From contig NZ_FUXB01000001.1 of the NCBI RefSeq assembly GCF_900167345.1, positions 124,001 through 188,000 of the forward strand: a stretch of 64,000 nt of DNA, written 5' to 3'. This document shows, piece after piece, positions 47,306-56,278 of the stretch. The position numbers were made by a program, and so were the translations under genes. Each line of letters begins with the position of its first letter. Within the stretch, counting starts at the first letter, position 1. The notes below the pieces were generated by a model. That model did not search any database. It was not told the DNA's origin and was given only the letters and a program-made list of their open reading frames with translations. Origin of the DNA: Vibrio cincinnatiensis DSM 19608. Its GTDB lineage: Bacteria; Pseudomonadota; Gammaproteobacteria; Enterobacterales; Vibrionaceae.

Positions 47306-47989
47306 TTACTTTAATAATTTGGGGGCTTGAGCACCATCAATCGGGCGGTTGACCGAGATTCTACGCCCTTTTTTTAACCCAACTTCATAATCTGCGGTGA
47401 GGTTTTTCATCGCTTCTCTTAATTGTTGCTTAAAGGTTTCGCGGTCAATATTTTGAAACTCTTTATCAATGTAATTATTGATTTTATTGGTTGAGTCTTC
47501 ATCCGGCGTGATGGTGGGAAGCTTTTCTAAAGCGCCTTCAACCCAGCCAGAGAGGAAGGAATTTACTCGGCGAGAGACTTCACTGGCAGGCGTGCCACTG
47601 CCGGCAAAACTGTTACGAAATTGCCCGGTATGTTCATTCATTTCACGGTAGATAATATCGAAAGCAAAAGCCGCAAAGATGGCGCGATCCGCTTCGCCAA
47701 TAAATTCAACCCGCTTTAAGCCTTTGTGATTCAGTAAGACCGCTTCTACCCCAAATTTAGTATTAATGCCTCGAATAACACGCAAAATTCCAGAGCTGAT
47801 AGAAGCTGGAAGTAAGTGGGTGGATTGGGTTTTTCCCATTTTGATAAACTCAATATCGTCTTTATCCAGACCATATTTGAGCATAAGTCGGTGAGCCATC
47901 TTTATGGCATTCGCGGCTTCATTCACATTTGCTGAATTACCTAATTCAAGGCATTTCGCAATTTTCTTTAAGGCTTTTTGTTTATCCAT
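47306..47989 (-). CDS. DUF2786 domain protein
   Basis: The 227-residue protein has an N-terminal DUF2786 region (ALKKIAKCLELGNSANVNEAANAIKMAHRLMLKYGL at 5-40) and a second domain with VEFIGEADRAIFAAFAFDIIYREMN near 95-120. Such proteins often accompany phage or defence genes, but this copy stands among housekeeping genes with ordinary base composition, and the function is unknown. Confidence 0.85.
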   Translation of the reverse strand: MDKQKALKKIAKCLELGNSANVNEAANAIKMAHRLMLKYGLDKDDIEFIKMGKTQSTHLLPASISSGILRVIRGINTKFGVEAVLLNHKGLKRVEFIGEADRAIFAAFAFDIIYREMNEHTGQFRNSFAGSGTPASEVSRRVNSFLSGWVEGALEKLPTITPDEDSTNKINNYIDKEFQNIDRETFKQQLREAMKNLTADYEVGLKKGRRISVNRPIDGAQAPKLLK

Positions 47990-48117
47990 CGAGTTGTAAA
48001 AACGGTTCCATGGCGTTGAGAAAAGTCAGCTATTTTACCGTTTTTCTTGTAGGAATTAAAGGGAAGTGAAACAGACATATGCAGACTGGAGTGCTATTTA
48101 AGTCTCAGAGAGGGGTT

Positions 48118-48156
48118 GTGAGCGGTAATCACGATTTTAGATCGTTCACCGCTCAC
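48118..48156. repeat. Long stem-loop after the DUF3334 gene
   Basis: GTGAGCGGT/ACCGCTCAC arms enclose a second pair ACGAT/ATCGT. There is no T-run on the minus strand, so this may protect an mRNA 3' end or bind a protein. It lies 25 bases beyond the DUF3334 stop. Confidence 0.5.
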
Positions 48157-48180
48157 GGTGGTGGGGCTATTTGAATAAGA

Positions 48181-48864
48181 TCATAGGCCAAGTTCATCGA
48201 GGAGATCGGAAGCGAGGTCTATATTGGAGGTATTGTCTTCATGAGGTTTTGATGACATTTTTTGTTGGGTTGCTTCCAAAATGGAGTCTGGGCTTTCATC
48301 ATCTTGAATTTCAAATTCTTCAAGTTGAATAAATTCGGTTTTATCCATGGCCAGTTCTAGGTAGAAAATATTATTGTTTGCGGTTGAGAACGTGACTCGA
48401 CGAGCTTGTGGCCGATCAAGATTGGTATCTACAGAGAGAATTACTTGTTTGTTTAACGACAGCATTTTGGGCTGGTTTTGGGTGATGTTGGTTTGCAACT
48501 CTTTACGGACTTTATTGGTGAAATCACCCACGAGCTGGTTCATCAGCTCACCTAACACATCACCCACTTCATCGGAGGTGTGTAACACGGCGAGTTCTTC
48601 TTCTGGCATGCCCATATTGCGCATGTACTGAGAATAGACTTCTAATGCCGCTTTGGCGGTAAAATTGATTACGACTAAGCCTGAAAAGCCACCATCAAAC
48701 AAAACAAAACAGCCGAAATCGGGTTTAAGTGACGTTTTGCTGATTTTTTGAACCATCGCAGAATAGGTAATGCTTGATCCGGTGGCTGATGACAGTACTG
48801 AAGAAACAGATTGGCAAAGTTTTAATAAGATATCTTCGGTTGTAACGATTTTATTTTTTCTCAT
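48181..48864 (-). CDS. DUF3334 family, CheX-like protein
   Basis: This 227-residue protein belongs to DUF3334 and looks like the CheC/CheX/FliY phosphatase fold. The key E-x-x-N pair that attacks phospho-CheY in CheX is visible in DEVGDVLGELMNQLVGDFTN near 97-115. FGCFVLFDGGFSGLVVINFTAKAALEVY fits the beta sheet and first helix. The last 60 residues are acidic and low in complexity. A role in dephosphorylating a response regulator is inferred; no flagellar or chemotaxis operon is adjacent, though a chemoreceptor gene is present elsewhere in the window. Confidence 0.8.
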   Translation of the reverse strand: MRKNKIVTTEDILLKLCQSVSSVLSSATGSSITYSAMVQKISKTSLKPDFGCFVLFDGGFSGLVVINFTAKAALEVYSQYMRNMGMPEEELAVLHTSDEVGDVLGELMNQLVGDFTNKVRKELQTNITQNQPKMLSLNKQVILSVDTNLDRPQARRVTFSTANNNIFYLELAMDKTEFIQLEEFEIQDDESPDSILEATQQKMSSKPHEDNTSNIDLASDLLDELGL

Positions 48865-49186
48865 AAGTATGCTCGTAGAGACTCATTTATAACGGAAATG
48901 GAATTATACCTTTCTTCGTTGAATATACAGTAAACATGCTGCAGGTATTGGCTAATCATAGCCCTTATGTCTGGTTATGAGTAGGTTGTCAACGAACATC
49001 TGCAAATTGTTTTAAGATAGAAAAGTAGCATAACCAAAGAAAATACCATTTCTACGGATGGGTTGTTGAGATTCTGATTTGATCACTTTTTTAAATGTTG
49101 TAAAGTGACCGGATTCAAAGAATAAAATCAAAATTAACCCCATAAGCCAAAGCTGATTGGATCAGCGTAGTACGGGCAGGAAGCAA
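48865..49186 (+). other. Gene-free stretch between the DUF3334 gene and ydiJ
   Basis: This 322-base divergent gap should hold two promoters. I see one notable element: an inverted repeat TCACTTT (49083-49089) and AAAGTGA (49102-49108), 12 bases apart, about 80 bases ahead of ydiJ, which could be a regulator site. Nothing else in it is recognisable to me. Confidence 0.45.
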
Positions 49187-52100
49187 ATGTTACCAAGACT
49201 TCATCTCCAATCTGATGTTGACCCTGTTGTTTTAACTTTTTTACATGAACTTAAAGCGGCAGGTTTTAGCGGTGATATAGAAACACAGTATGCCAGCCGT
49301 TTAGCGATGTCGACGGATAACAGTGTTTATCAACAATTACCTCAAGCGGTCATTCATCCTAAATCGACGCATGACGTATCGCTGATTGGCAAAATAAGTA
49401 TTAAACCTGAATTTGAACGTGTGACTTTCTCACCACGAGGCGGGGGCACGGGAACCAATGGACAATCGCTCACCAAAGGAGTGGTGGTTGATCTTTCTCG
49501 CCATATGAATCAAATCCTTGAAATTAACCCTGAGCAAGGGTGGGTGAGGGTGCAAGCGGGCGTGATCAAAGATCAATTAAATGATGCGGTTCGTCCATAT
49601 GGGTATTTTTTCTCACCCGATCTTTCAACCAGTAACCGAGCCACGTTAGGTGGTATGATCAATACCGATGCTTCCGGGCAAGGTTCGCTGAAATATGGCA
49701 AAACCTCCGATCATGTTCTTTCACTACAAGCGGTCTTTGCCGATGGTTCCATTCTAGAAACGGATGGTTCACGGGGGGAACCTGAAGAGGGAGAATACGC
49801 CTTTGTTGCCAAGCAGGTGACAGAACAGGTGTGTCGTAGTAAACGCGAACAAATTCTTGCAAAATTTCCCCCATTAAACCGTTTTTTAACCGGTTATGAT
49901 TTAAAAAATGCTCTTGATGAACAAAGTGATGAATTTAATCTCACTCGCGTATTGTGTGGTGCCGAAGGCTCTTTGGTGTTTATTACTGAAGCAAAGCTGA
50001 ATCTCACCCCTATTCCTAAAGCCCGCACCTTAGTGAATGTTAAATATGATAGCTTTGATTCCGCGCTGCGCAATGCGCCTCTGATGGTTGAAGCGAATGC
50101 TCTCTCTGTAGAAACCGTTGATTCTAAAGTGCTTAACTTGGCGAAAGAGGATATCGTTTGGCACAGTGTCAGCGATCTCCTGACGGATGTCCCGGGCAAA
50201 GAGATGCAAGGGATTAACATGGTGGAATACGCAGATCAAGATGAAAGCACCGTTACCGCTTTAGTCGCTAAACTGACGGCGCGGTTAGAGGAAATGATGG
50301 CTAACCAGCAAGCGGGGATTATTGGTTATCAAGTCTGTAGCGATCTCGCTAGTGTTAACCGTATTTATAATATGCGTAAAAAAGCCGTGGGTTTACTGGG
50401 CGCGGCGAAAGGACGAGCAAAACCAGTGGCCTTCACGGAAGATACTTGTGTCCCACCGGAAAATCTTGCTGACTTTATTGCTGAATTTCGAACCTTGCTC
50501 GATAGCAAAGGTTTAGCTTATGGCATGTTTGGCCATGTGGATGCAGGCGTGTTGCATGTACGTCCAGCGCTGGATTTATGCGACCCCAAACAAGAGCTAC
50601 TGATGCATGAAGTATCTGATGAAGTGGTGAAGTTAGTCGCTAAATATGGTGGTTTGATGTGGGGGGAGCACGGGAAAGGGTATCGTTCAGAGTATGGTCC
50701 TGAATTTTTTGGCGAAGCGCTGTTTACGGAACTTCGCCGAGTGAAGGCCGCTTTTGATCCACATAATAAAATGAACCCGGGTAAAATTTGTACGCCACTC
50801 AATACCAATTTTGAATTGGTCAAAGTATCAGGGACCAAACGAGGTTATTTTGATCGACAAATCGATGTCAAAGTTCGGGATAGCTTTAAACAAGCGATGG
50901 AGTGTAATGGTAACGGCTTGTGTTTTAATTACGATACCAGCTCGCCTATGTGCCCATCCATGAAAGTAACCGCTGACCGACGCCATTCACCGAAAGGGCG
51001 GGCGGGGTTAGTCCGTGAATGGTTGCGTCAATTGACCGAGCAAGGCATTGATATTCTAGATTTAGAGCAACAAACGTTACAAAAAACTGCCACCATTAAG
51101 ACCTTGCTTGATAGAGTGCGTCACCGCATACAGAAAAATCGGCAATATGATTTTTCCCATGAAGTGTATGAAGCGATGAATGGCTGCTTAGCGTGTAAAG
51201 CCTGCGCAAGCCAGTGTCCGATTAAGGTGGATGTACCGAGTTTTCGTTCACGTTTTCTAAACCTTTACCATTCGCGTTATCCTCGCCCGGTCAAAGATTA
51301 TTTAGTGGCGAATATTGAAACCATGTTACCAATGATGGCCAAAGCTCCTCGAGTGGTGAATGGAGTGGTCGCTCAAAAATGGGTGAGGAGTTTAACTGCG
51401 GCGACGGTTGGGTATGTGGATGCGCCTTTGTTATCTGTCCCGACATTAGCGGCTCGAACTCGACGTCATCCAGTGGTTCATTTTGATATGCAGCAATTGA
51501 TGGCGCTGAGTCAGCAAGAGCGTGATCAGCATGTCATTATTGTTCAAGATCCATTCACGAGCTATTACGATGCCGGAGTGGTTGAAGATTTTGTGGCCTT
51601 GTTGGTGAAGTTAGGGAAAAAACCAATTTTGCTGCCCTTTAAACCTAATGGGAAAGCTCAGCACATCAAGGGCTTTCTTAAGCGGTTTCGTTCAACCGCA
51701 GAGAATGCTGCTGGGTTCTTATCTCAAGTGGCAGATCTTAACATTCCAATGGTTGGGGTTGATCCTGCGTTAGTCCTTTGTTACCGCGATGAATATGTCG
51801 AAATTTTAGGTGATGAGCGTGGTGATTTTGATGTTCTGACCGTGCATGAATGGTTATTGCCGCGTTTAAATGAATTTAGCCCGAAAGAAGCGGGTGAGGC
51901 ATCGCCTTGGTATTTACTGGCTCATTGTACAGAAAAAACGAAGCTCCCTAATGCAGAAAAAGAGTGGATAGCAATTTTTAGCTACTTTGGAGCCGCGTTA
52001 CACGCCGTCTCCGTTGGTTGTTGTGGTATGGCGGGGACCTTTGGGCATGAAGTGGATAAGCTGAAAATGTCGAAAGATATTTATGCATTGAGCTGGCAAC

Positions 52101-52225
52101 CCAGTTTAGATAAGCTGCCTAAAGAACGCTGTTTAGTCACGGGATATTCTTGTCGAAGCCAAGTTAAGCGCTTTGAAAAGATACAACCAAAACATCCATT
52201 ACAGGCCCTGTTACAACTCCTTTAA
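49187..52225 (+). CDS. ydiJ: YdiJ, FAD/Fe-S D-2-hydroxyacid (hydroxyglutarate) dehydrogenase
   Basis: YdiJ is a large membrane-associated flavoprotein that oxidises D-2-hydroxyglutarate and similar acids. The 1012-residue chain joins an FAD_binding_4 domain (FSPRGGGTGTNGQSLTKGVV near 85-105 and SNRATLGGMINTDASGQGSLKYGK), an FAD-oxidase C domain (AEDTCVPP-like TEDTCVPPENLADF, FGHVDAGVLHVRPAL), an Fe-S region with two cysteine sets (CLACKACASQCPIKVD near 675) and a CCG-type C-terminal domain (SVGCCGMAGTFGHE near 955). Length matches E. coli YdiJ. The ATG at 49187 has AGGAAG just ahead; the frame opening at 49157 is too early. Confidence 0.95.
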   Translation: MLPRLHLQSDVDPVVLTFLHELKAAGFSGDIETQYASRLAMSTDNSVYQQLPQAVIHPKSTHDVSLIGKISIKPEFERVTFSPRGGGTGTNGQSLTKGVVVDLSRHMNQILEINPEQGWVRVQAGVIKDQLNDAVRPYGYFFSPDLSTSNRATLGGMINTDASGQGSLKYGKTSDHVLSLQAVFADGSILETDGSRGEPEEGEYAFVAKQVTEQVCRSKREQILAKFPPLNRFLTGYDLKNALDEQSDEFNLTRVLCGAEGSLVFITEAKLNLTPIPKARTLVNVKYDSFDSALRNAPLMVEANALSVETVDSKVLNLAKEDIVWHSVSDLLTDVPGKEMQGINMVEYADQDESTVTALVAKLTARLEEMMANQQAGIIGYQVCSDLASVNRIYNMRKKAVGLLGAAKGRAKPVAFTEDTCVPPENLADFIAEFRTLLDSKGLAYGMFGHVDAGVLHVRPALDLCDPKQELLMHEVSDEVVKLVAKYGGLMWGEHGKGYRSEYGPEFFGEALFTELRRVKAAFDPHNKMNPGKICTPLNTNFELVKVSGTKRGYFDRQIDVKVRDSFKQAMECNGNGLCFNYDTSSPMCPSMKVTADRRHSPKGRAGLVREWLRQLTEQGIDILDLEQQTLQKTATIKTLLDRVRHRIQKNRQYDFSHEVYEAMNGCLACKACASQCPIKVDVPSFRSRFLNLYHSRYPRPVKDYLVANIETMLPMMAKAPRVVNGVVAQKWVRSLTAATVGYVDAPLLSVPTLAARTRRHPVVHFDMQQLMALSQQERDQHVIIVQDPFTSYYDAGVVEDFVALLVKLGKKPILLPFKPNGKAQHIKGFLKRFRSTAENAAGFLSQVADLNIPMVGVDPALVLCYRDEYVEILGDERGDFDVLTVHEWLLPRLNEFSPKEAGEASPWYLLAHCTEKTKLPNAEKEWIAIFSYFGAALHAVSVGCCGMAGTFGHEVDKLKMSKDIYALSWQPSLDKLPKERCLVTGYSCRSQVKRFEKIQPKHPLQALLQLL

Positions 52226-52249
52226 TGGTCAGTTGATGGTTTAAACATG

Positions 52250-52274
52250 GTGCCCTCGTTGAGGGCATTTTATT
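52250..52274 (+). terminator. Terminator after ydiJ
   Basis: TGCCCTC/GAGGGCA with loop GTT, then TTTTATT. It lies 24 bases beyond the ydiJ stop and just before the next gene. Confidence 0.75.
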
Positions 52275-52284
52275 CGGAGTGATG

Positions 52285-52746
52285 ATGCGATATTTAGAAT
52301 TAAAAATCCCCCCAGTTGCTGTATTTTTAATTGCACTGGTGATGGCGAATCGACTGCCTCTCTTTTTTACTTTTGCTAATGTAAGCCTTCCGTATCGAGA
52401 TGTTGCATTTGTTTTCTGTTTTATTTTATCGGGCATCGTGGGGCTATCGGCTGTCATACAATTTCGGTTAGCCAAAACGACAGTCAACCCAACTAAGCCA
52501 GATCAAGCCTCTACGATTGTGGACTCGGGTATTTTTACTCTTAGCCGGAATCCGATGTATTTAGCATTGCTCTTGTTGATTTTAGGGGTGGCTTATTGGC
52601 ATCAAAATGGGGTGAGTTTATTGGTTGTGGTTGGGTTTGTTCTTTATATGAATCGCTTTCAGATTCAGCCAGAAGAACGGGTATTAGAACGTCTGTTTGG
52701 CCGTGACTATATTGATTACAAGTCACGGGTTCGTCGCTGGATATAA
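52285..52746 (+). CDS. Isoprenylcysteine carboxyl methyltransferase-like membrane protein
   Basis: This 153-residue inner-membrane protein of the ICMT/PEMT (NnrU-like) type has about four helices. The late conserved block FTLSRNPMYLALLLLILGVAYW and the final EERVLERLFGRDYIDYKSRVRRW are typical of the SAM-binding half of this group. The substrate in bacteria is unknown. GGAG at 52276-52279 favours the ATG at 52285 over the ATG at 52282 and the GTG at 52279. It stands between the ydiJ terminator and the convergent DUF3581 gene. Confidence 0.85.
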   Translation: MRYLELKIPPVAVFLIALVMANRLPLFFTFANVSLPYRDVAFVFCFILSGIVGLSAVIQFRLAKTTVNPTKPDQASTIVDSGIFTLSRNPMYLALLLLILGVAYWHQNGVSLLVVVGFVLYMNRFQIQPEERVLERLFGRDYIDYKSRVRRWI

Positions 52747-52784
52747 GAGATTTGCTCCACCTGTGTTGATGGAGCAGAAGATCC

Positions 52785-53510
52785 TTAAGCGGCTTTGTCT
52801 AATTTCGCTAAAAAGTGGGCTTTTCGGTCATTAAAACGCTGTACAAGATCATCAATATCTTCTGAATTATAAGGTTTTAGCCCACTGGCAACCATGCGTT
52901 TCAGCCCTTTGCCTACTTGTTGACCCGCTTCTTTAAACACGAAATTGAGCGTGACGATGCCGCGTTTACCTTCGACATCAAACGTTGCGCCAGTAAATTC
53001 CACTTCAGGATGCGTGAGTTGTAAATGCTCAAACTCAATTTCCATACTTTCATAGATCACTAGGGGACGCTGGCAATTAATCATCATTTGCTGGGCTTCC
53101 ATCAAAGGAACCATGATGTGTGGGAAATTCATTCCAGAAAATTGAACATAACTTTTCACCACATGCTCGATAAATTCCGGCTCGCGGCAAACTTGCCCAG
53201 AACGCTGCATTAATAGATATTCTTTGCCTGTAGCATCGACCAGTGCACTCTTTTCATGGCATTGATTTTCAACGTGCAAAGCAACACCATCATTAACCAT
53301 GCCTGAAAAATTAAAGCGCATTTTCTGGCTAATACCCGTTTTTTTCAGGAGTACGGCAAACAATAAGTCACCCGGCACGCAGAAGCGTTTGCTGTCTTCA
53401 TCATGGATAGGGTTAAAGTCTCCCGCGACTTTCTTGGCAAAGTGGCTCGCCTGCTGGCGGGTGAACTGAAATTGATGGTCAACGGATGAAAAATAAGGTT
53501 GTAGAAACAT
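52785..53510 (-). CDS. DUF3581 family protein
   Basis: The 241-residue protein matches DUF3581. The motif HFAKKVAGDFNPIHDEDSKRFCVPGDLLFAVLL near 22-55 resembles the active region of hotdog-fold (MaoC-like) hydratases, where D and H of DFNPIHD bind acyl-CoA thioesters, so an acyl-CoA or lipid role is a reasonable guess and not more. It is convergent with the methyltransferase-like gene and divergent from yqfB. No operon partner. Confidence 0.82.
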   Translation of the reverse strand: MFLQPYFSSVDHQFQFTRQQASHFAKKVAGDFNPIHDEDSKRFCVPGDLLFAVLLKKTGISQKMRFNFSGMVNDGVALHVENQCHEKSALVDATGKEYLLMQRSGQVCREPEFIEHVVKSYVQFSGMNFPHIMVPLMEAQQMMINCQRPLVIYESMEIEFEHLQLTHPEVEFTGATFDVEGKRGIVTLNFVFKEAGQQVGKGLKRMVASGLKPYNSEDIDDLVQRFNDRKAHFLAKLDKAA

Positions 53511-53723
53511 AATGTACGCTTTTCAATAATAACTGCGCTGATTATAGCTCTAACAAACATTTTAATGGTCCAATCAGTGTTAAATTGATCACGCTATCGC
53601 CATTTTGATGAGAATGTGGTGAGTGGAGGGATCTAGATAGTGCTTGTCTGCCCAATTTTTCTCAAGGGAGGGGAGCGTCTATGTATAATAACGAATGAAA
53701 GTGAATGCTAAGGTGTGTAATGG

Positions 53724-54068
53724 ATGGCTTATAGATTAGAGATTGAAGAGGCGCAAGCTGCCACAGAAATGACGTTTTTCTCCCGCTTTGTTGCCGATAT
53801 TCTCGCGGGTAAAAAGGTGATAACGATTCGTGATGAAAGTGAGAATAATTATCGACCTGGTTCAATCGTGGACGTCAGTACTTTTGAAGAGGGACGTTGG
53901 TTTTGTAAGCTAAAAATCATCAGCGTCACACCTATCTTGTTTTGTGAGTTAAACGAATTTCATGCTGAGCAAGAGAATATGACACTGGAACAATTACGGA
54001 ACGTAATTCAGGAAATCTATCCCGGTATTGAGCAGTTGTATGTAATTCAATATCAGAAGTGTGAATAA
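53724..54068 (+). CDS. yqfB: N4-acetylcytidine amidohydrolase YqfB (ASCH domain)
   Basis: YqfB splits N4-acetylcytidine to cytidine and acetate. The 114-residue ASCH-domain protein matches E. coli YqfB in MTFFSRFVADILAGKKVITIRDESENNY near 16-44 and in HAEQENMTLEQLRNVIQEIYPG near 80-101. The catalytic Lys/Thr/Glu set is expected in KVITIRDE and the later Glu. It has about 15 extra residues at the N terminus relative to E. coli. AAGGTG lies eight bases ahead of the ATG at 53724. A strong terminator follows. Confidence 0.92.
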   Translation: MAYRLEIEEAQAATEMTFFSRFVADILAGKKVITIRDESENNYRPGSIVDVSTFEEGRWFCKLKIISVTPILFCELNEFHAEQENMTLEQLRNVIQEIYPGIEQLYVIQYQKCE

Positions 54069-54069
54069 A

Positions 54070-54097
54070 GAAAGAGCCAGCACAGGCTGGCTCTTTC
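54070..54097. terminator. Bidirectional terminator between yqfB and yciU
   Basis: A perfect 12-base stem GAAAGAGCCAGC/GCTGGCTCTTTC with loop ACAG, with a short A run before it and TC-rich arms that help both directions. Confidence 0.85.
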
Positions 54098-54108
54098 ATC
54101 GGTGACGT

Positions 54109-54429
54109 TCAGTCACGTTTCCAACGAATATGACAGGATTTCTGCTCAGGATCGCGGCTTAATAATAAGCTGGCAAAAACATCATCCAATTCATCATTGG
54201 CTTCATTCACTAATCCTATACGGACTTCAGTATAGCGTTCTCTATCGATAGCAAAGCCAACTTCTGCGTCCCAATCAGGAGCGATATCAACAACTTCTGC
54301 CGCCCCACGATCATCAAATTGTGCGGTAAACAGAATGACATCAGCAGGCTCGAGATTGTCAGCCGCCATCTCCAAAAAAATGTCGTAAGCGGTATCAATC
54401 GCTTCATCGTAAGAGAGTAAATCAGCCAT
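54109..54429 (-). CDS. yciU: DUF440 dsDNA-mimic protein (YciU family)
   Basis: The 106-residue protein is strongly acidic (Asp/Glu-rich) and matches E. coli YciU: AIDTAYDIFLEMAADNLEPADVILF near 10-34, DWDAEVGF and a final SCHIRWKRD. DUF440 proteins are thought to imitate DNA by surface charge and may bind nucleoid proteins such as HU. The start is two bases after the efpL stop, so it is the second gene of an efpL-yciU pair. Its role in elongation, if any, is unknown. Confidence 0.9.
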   Translation of the reverse strand: MADLLSYDEAIDTAYDIFLEMAADNLEPADVILFTAQFDDRGAAEVVDIAPDWDAEVGFAIDRERYTEVRIGLVNEANDELDDVFASLLLSRDPEQKSCHIRWKRD

Positions 54430-54431
54430 AC

Positions 54432-54998
54432 TTATGCTCGGTTCATGAATTTGCGTTCTGCCGTATTAATGACAACACGATCACCCGTTGCAATGTACTC
54501 AGGCACTTGTACCACAAGGCCAGTTGCAAAACGAGCCGGTTTGGTTCTTGACGATGCAGAGGCACCTTTAATAGAAGGATCCGTTTCATCAATCACCATT
54601 TCAACTGAAGAAGGCAATTCAATCGCAACAGGGTTACCGTCAACCAGTACCACTTGCATACCTTGAATCTCTTCAGTGATAAACAGCAGTTCGTCTTCGA
54701 TATCGGCTTGTTTAAAGGTAAATTGTGAGTAATCCGTATTGTCCATAAAGATATACTCATCACCATCTACATAAGAGAATGAAATGTTACGTTTATTCAT
54801 CTCTACGGTATCGAGGAAGTCATCAGACTTATAGCGTTCATCAACACGTGCGCCAGTAGTGAGGTCAATACAACGCAGCTTGTAGATTTTAGAACCGCCA
54901 CGACCACCAGGAGTCGTTACTTCAATATCTTTGATTAACAGGGTCTTACCGTTAGATACGATAGCAAACCCTTTTTTTAATTCACTTGCCTTTGGCAT
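54432..54998 (-). CDS. efpL: Elongation factor P-like protein EfpL (YeiP)
   Basis: EfpL is an EF-P paralogue that relieves ribosome stalling on proline and other hard motifs. The 188-residue protein has three beta domains, with the acceptor loop TPGGRGGSKIY near 30-38, where EfpL carries an Arg at the tip instead of the modified Lys of EF-P. Marks KLRCIDLTTGARVDERYKSDDFLDTVEM and the C-terminal VVQVPEYIATGDRVVI fit. It heads a two-gene unit with yciU. Confidence 0.95.
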   Translation of the reverse strand: MPKASELKKGFAIVSNGKTLLIKDIEVTTPGGRGGSKIYKLRCIDLTTGARVDERYKSDDFLDTVEMNKRNISFSYVDGDEYIFMDNTDYSQFTFKQADIEDELLFITEEIQGMQVVLVDGNPVAIELPSSVEMVIDETDPSIKGASASSRTKPARFATGLVVQVPEYIATGDRVVINTAERKFMNRA

Positions 54999-55201
54999 GA
55001 AAAATACCCTTTGTTCTTAGTTTCGGCGCATTATAACTAAAGCTGTGCGAGAAAAGAAATAATTGCGTTATCCCTTAGTTTCTCATGATGCTGTCGTTCA
55101 ATGTCGTGCAAATAATCATCAAGAGAGAGCCTCGCTATTGATTCCAACTAACGCTTGGGAGAACATGAGGCGACGATTTCTATAAGGAGCGGTTCTTTGG
55201 C

Positions 55202-55969
55202 ATGACTTTGTCGCCTATTGATCCTAATCAGCCATTTCAACTTCAGTATCAACCTGCGATTAACGAGTTGGTCAATTATTTGCGGGCTGGATTAGGAAAA
55301 CAGCTACACAGTGTTTACCTTTATGGCAGCGTTGCTCGTAAAACGGCGCAGCCTAATGCCTCGAACCTTGATGTTATTGTGGTGACGTATGAATCGATTG
55401 AACAAAATCGGACAACTTTGCTCAATACTATCCGATGGCGTTTTCAAAAACGTTTTCCATTCATTACGGATGTTTCTGTAAAAACGGCTCTGGTTTCACA
55501 AGTGGCGAGTTTAGACAGTCTTTTCTCGTGGGGCTTTATGCTTCGCCATTGTAGTGTTTGCGTCTATGGTGATAACTTAGCGGAGTGTTTTGGCGATTAT
55601 GAAACCAGTTGGGAAATAGCAAAGCATTGGAACATGGATGTGGAAGATTGGCTGCATTTTTACCGCGATAAAATTGCTAAAGCAAATACTGCGCAAGAGC
55701 AGGGGAGTGCTCAGCAAATCATAGCGAAAAAATTATTACGAGCCAGCTATTCTTTGGTGATGCCTCAAGATAAAAATTGGTTTGATGATCCTAAAACTTG
55801 TGGGACCCATTTCTTACGTTATTTTCCTGAAAAACAAAAAGAAATTGAAAGATTAACTATTTTACTCTCAGGGAAAGTGATACCTAAACGCTCCGTGATT
55901 GGGTTGCTTGACAGTTTTGGGCCTTGGTTGATTAAGCAGTATCAGAAGACTGAATTTAGAATCGGATAA
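55202..55969 (+). CDS. Nucleotidyltransferase-fold protein with altered active site
   Basis: This 255-residue protein has an N-terminal Pol-beta-like nucleotidyltransferase fold. The GS motif is present in VYLYGSVARKT near 39-49, but the downstream metal-binding pair, normally D-x-D, reads SNLDVIV, with Asn in place of the first Asp. The remainder is a helical domain with a few aromatic clusters and resembles the C-terminal part of aminoglycoside adenylyltransferase-like proteins loosely. Catalytic activity may be lost or changed. It stands alone between efpL (divergent) and the EIIC-EAL gene. No antibiotic resistance role should be assumed. Confidence 0.78.
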   Translation: MTLSPIDPNQPFQLQYQPAINELVNYLRAGLGKQLHSVYLYGSVARKTAQPNASNLDVIVVTYESIEQNRTTLLNTIRWRFQKRFPFITDVSVKTALVSQVASLDSLFSWGFMLRHCSVCVYGDNLAECFGDYETSWEIAKHWNMDVEDWLHFYRDKIAKANTAQEQGSAQQIIAKKLLRASYSLVMPQDKNWFDDPKTCGTHFLRYFPEKQKEIERLTILLSGKVIPKRSVIGLLDSFGPWLIKQYQKTEFRIG

Positions 55970-56278
55970 ATCCATGTATTACCTTCTTAAATACGTTTAA
56001 ATCAATCTATTTTATTCAGTTAAGCAATTTTCACTATTCTCATTGATTAGCAGCATAGTCAAGCTATGATTTTTCAAGAGAGTGAACAAGGAAAATATTA
56101 TCAGAATTGACCTACATGACATCATGATATGAAAGGTGGAGAATAACAAAATTCTAGTCGCTGGATTAATAAATAGACTATCAGTAGATATTGAGTGAAT
56201 GTTTCCCTCCCAATTCAATCAATGATAGATATTTGGTTTTCAGTACTCAAACCATGAAGGTCTCAATTCGTAATTAAA
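55970..56278 (+). other. Gene-free stretch before the EIIC-EAL gene
   Basis: A 309-base AT-rich gap. It includes a short near-palindrome CATGA-CA-TCATG near 56115-56130 and a weak TTGACC hexamer, but no confident promoter. The EIIC-EAL ATG lacks a clear ribosome site. Confidence 0.35.

Noticed and set aside
47306..47989. Reading DUF2786 as part of a defence or phage island
   Set aside because: Neighbours are ordinary core genes, with no integrase, repeats or composition shift.
48116..48135. CRP-like TGTGA...TCAC near the DUF3334 3' end
   Set aside because: The half-sites are seven bases apart, not six, and it lies downstream of genes, not at a promoter.
55202..55969. Aminoglycoside resistance gene
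   Set aside because: The fold is shared but a catalytic Asp is Asn and the rest does not match a known resistance enzyme.
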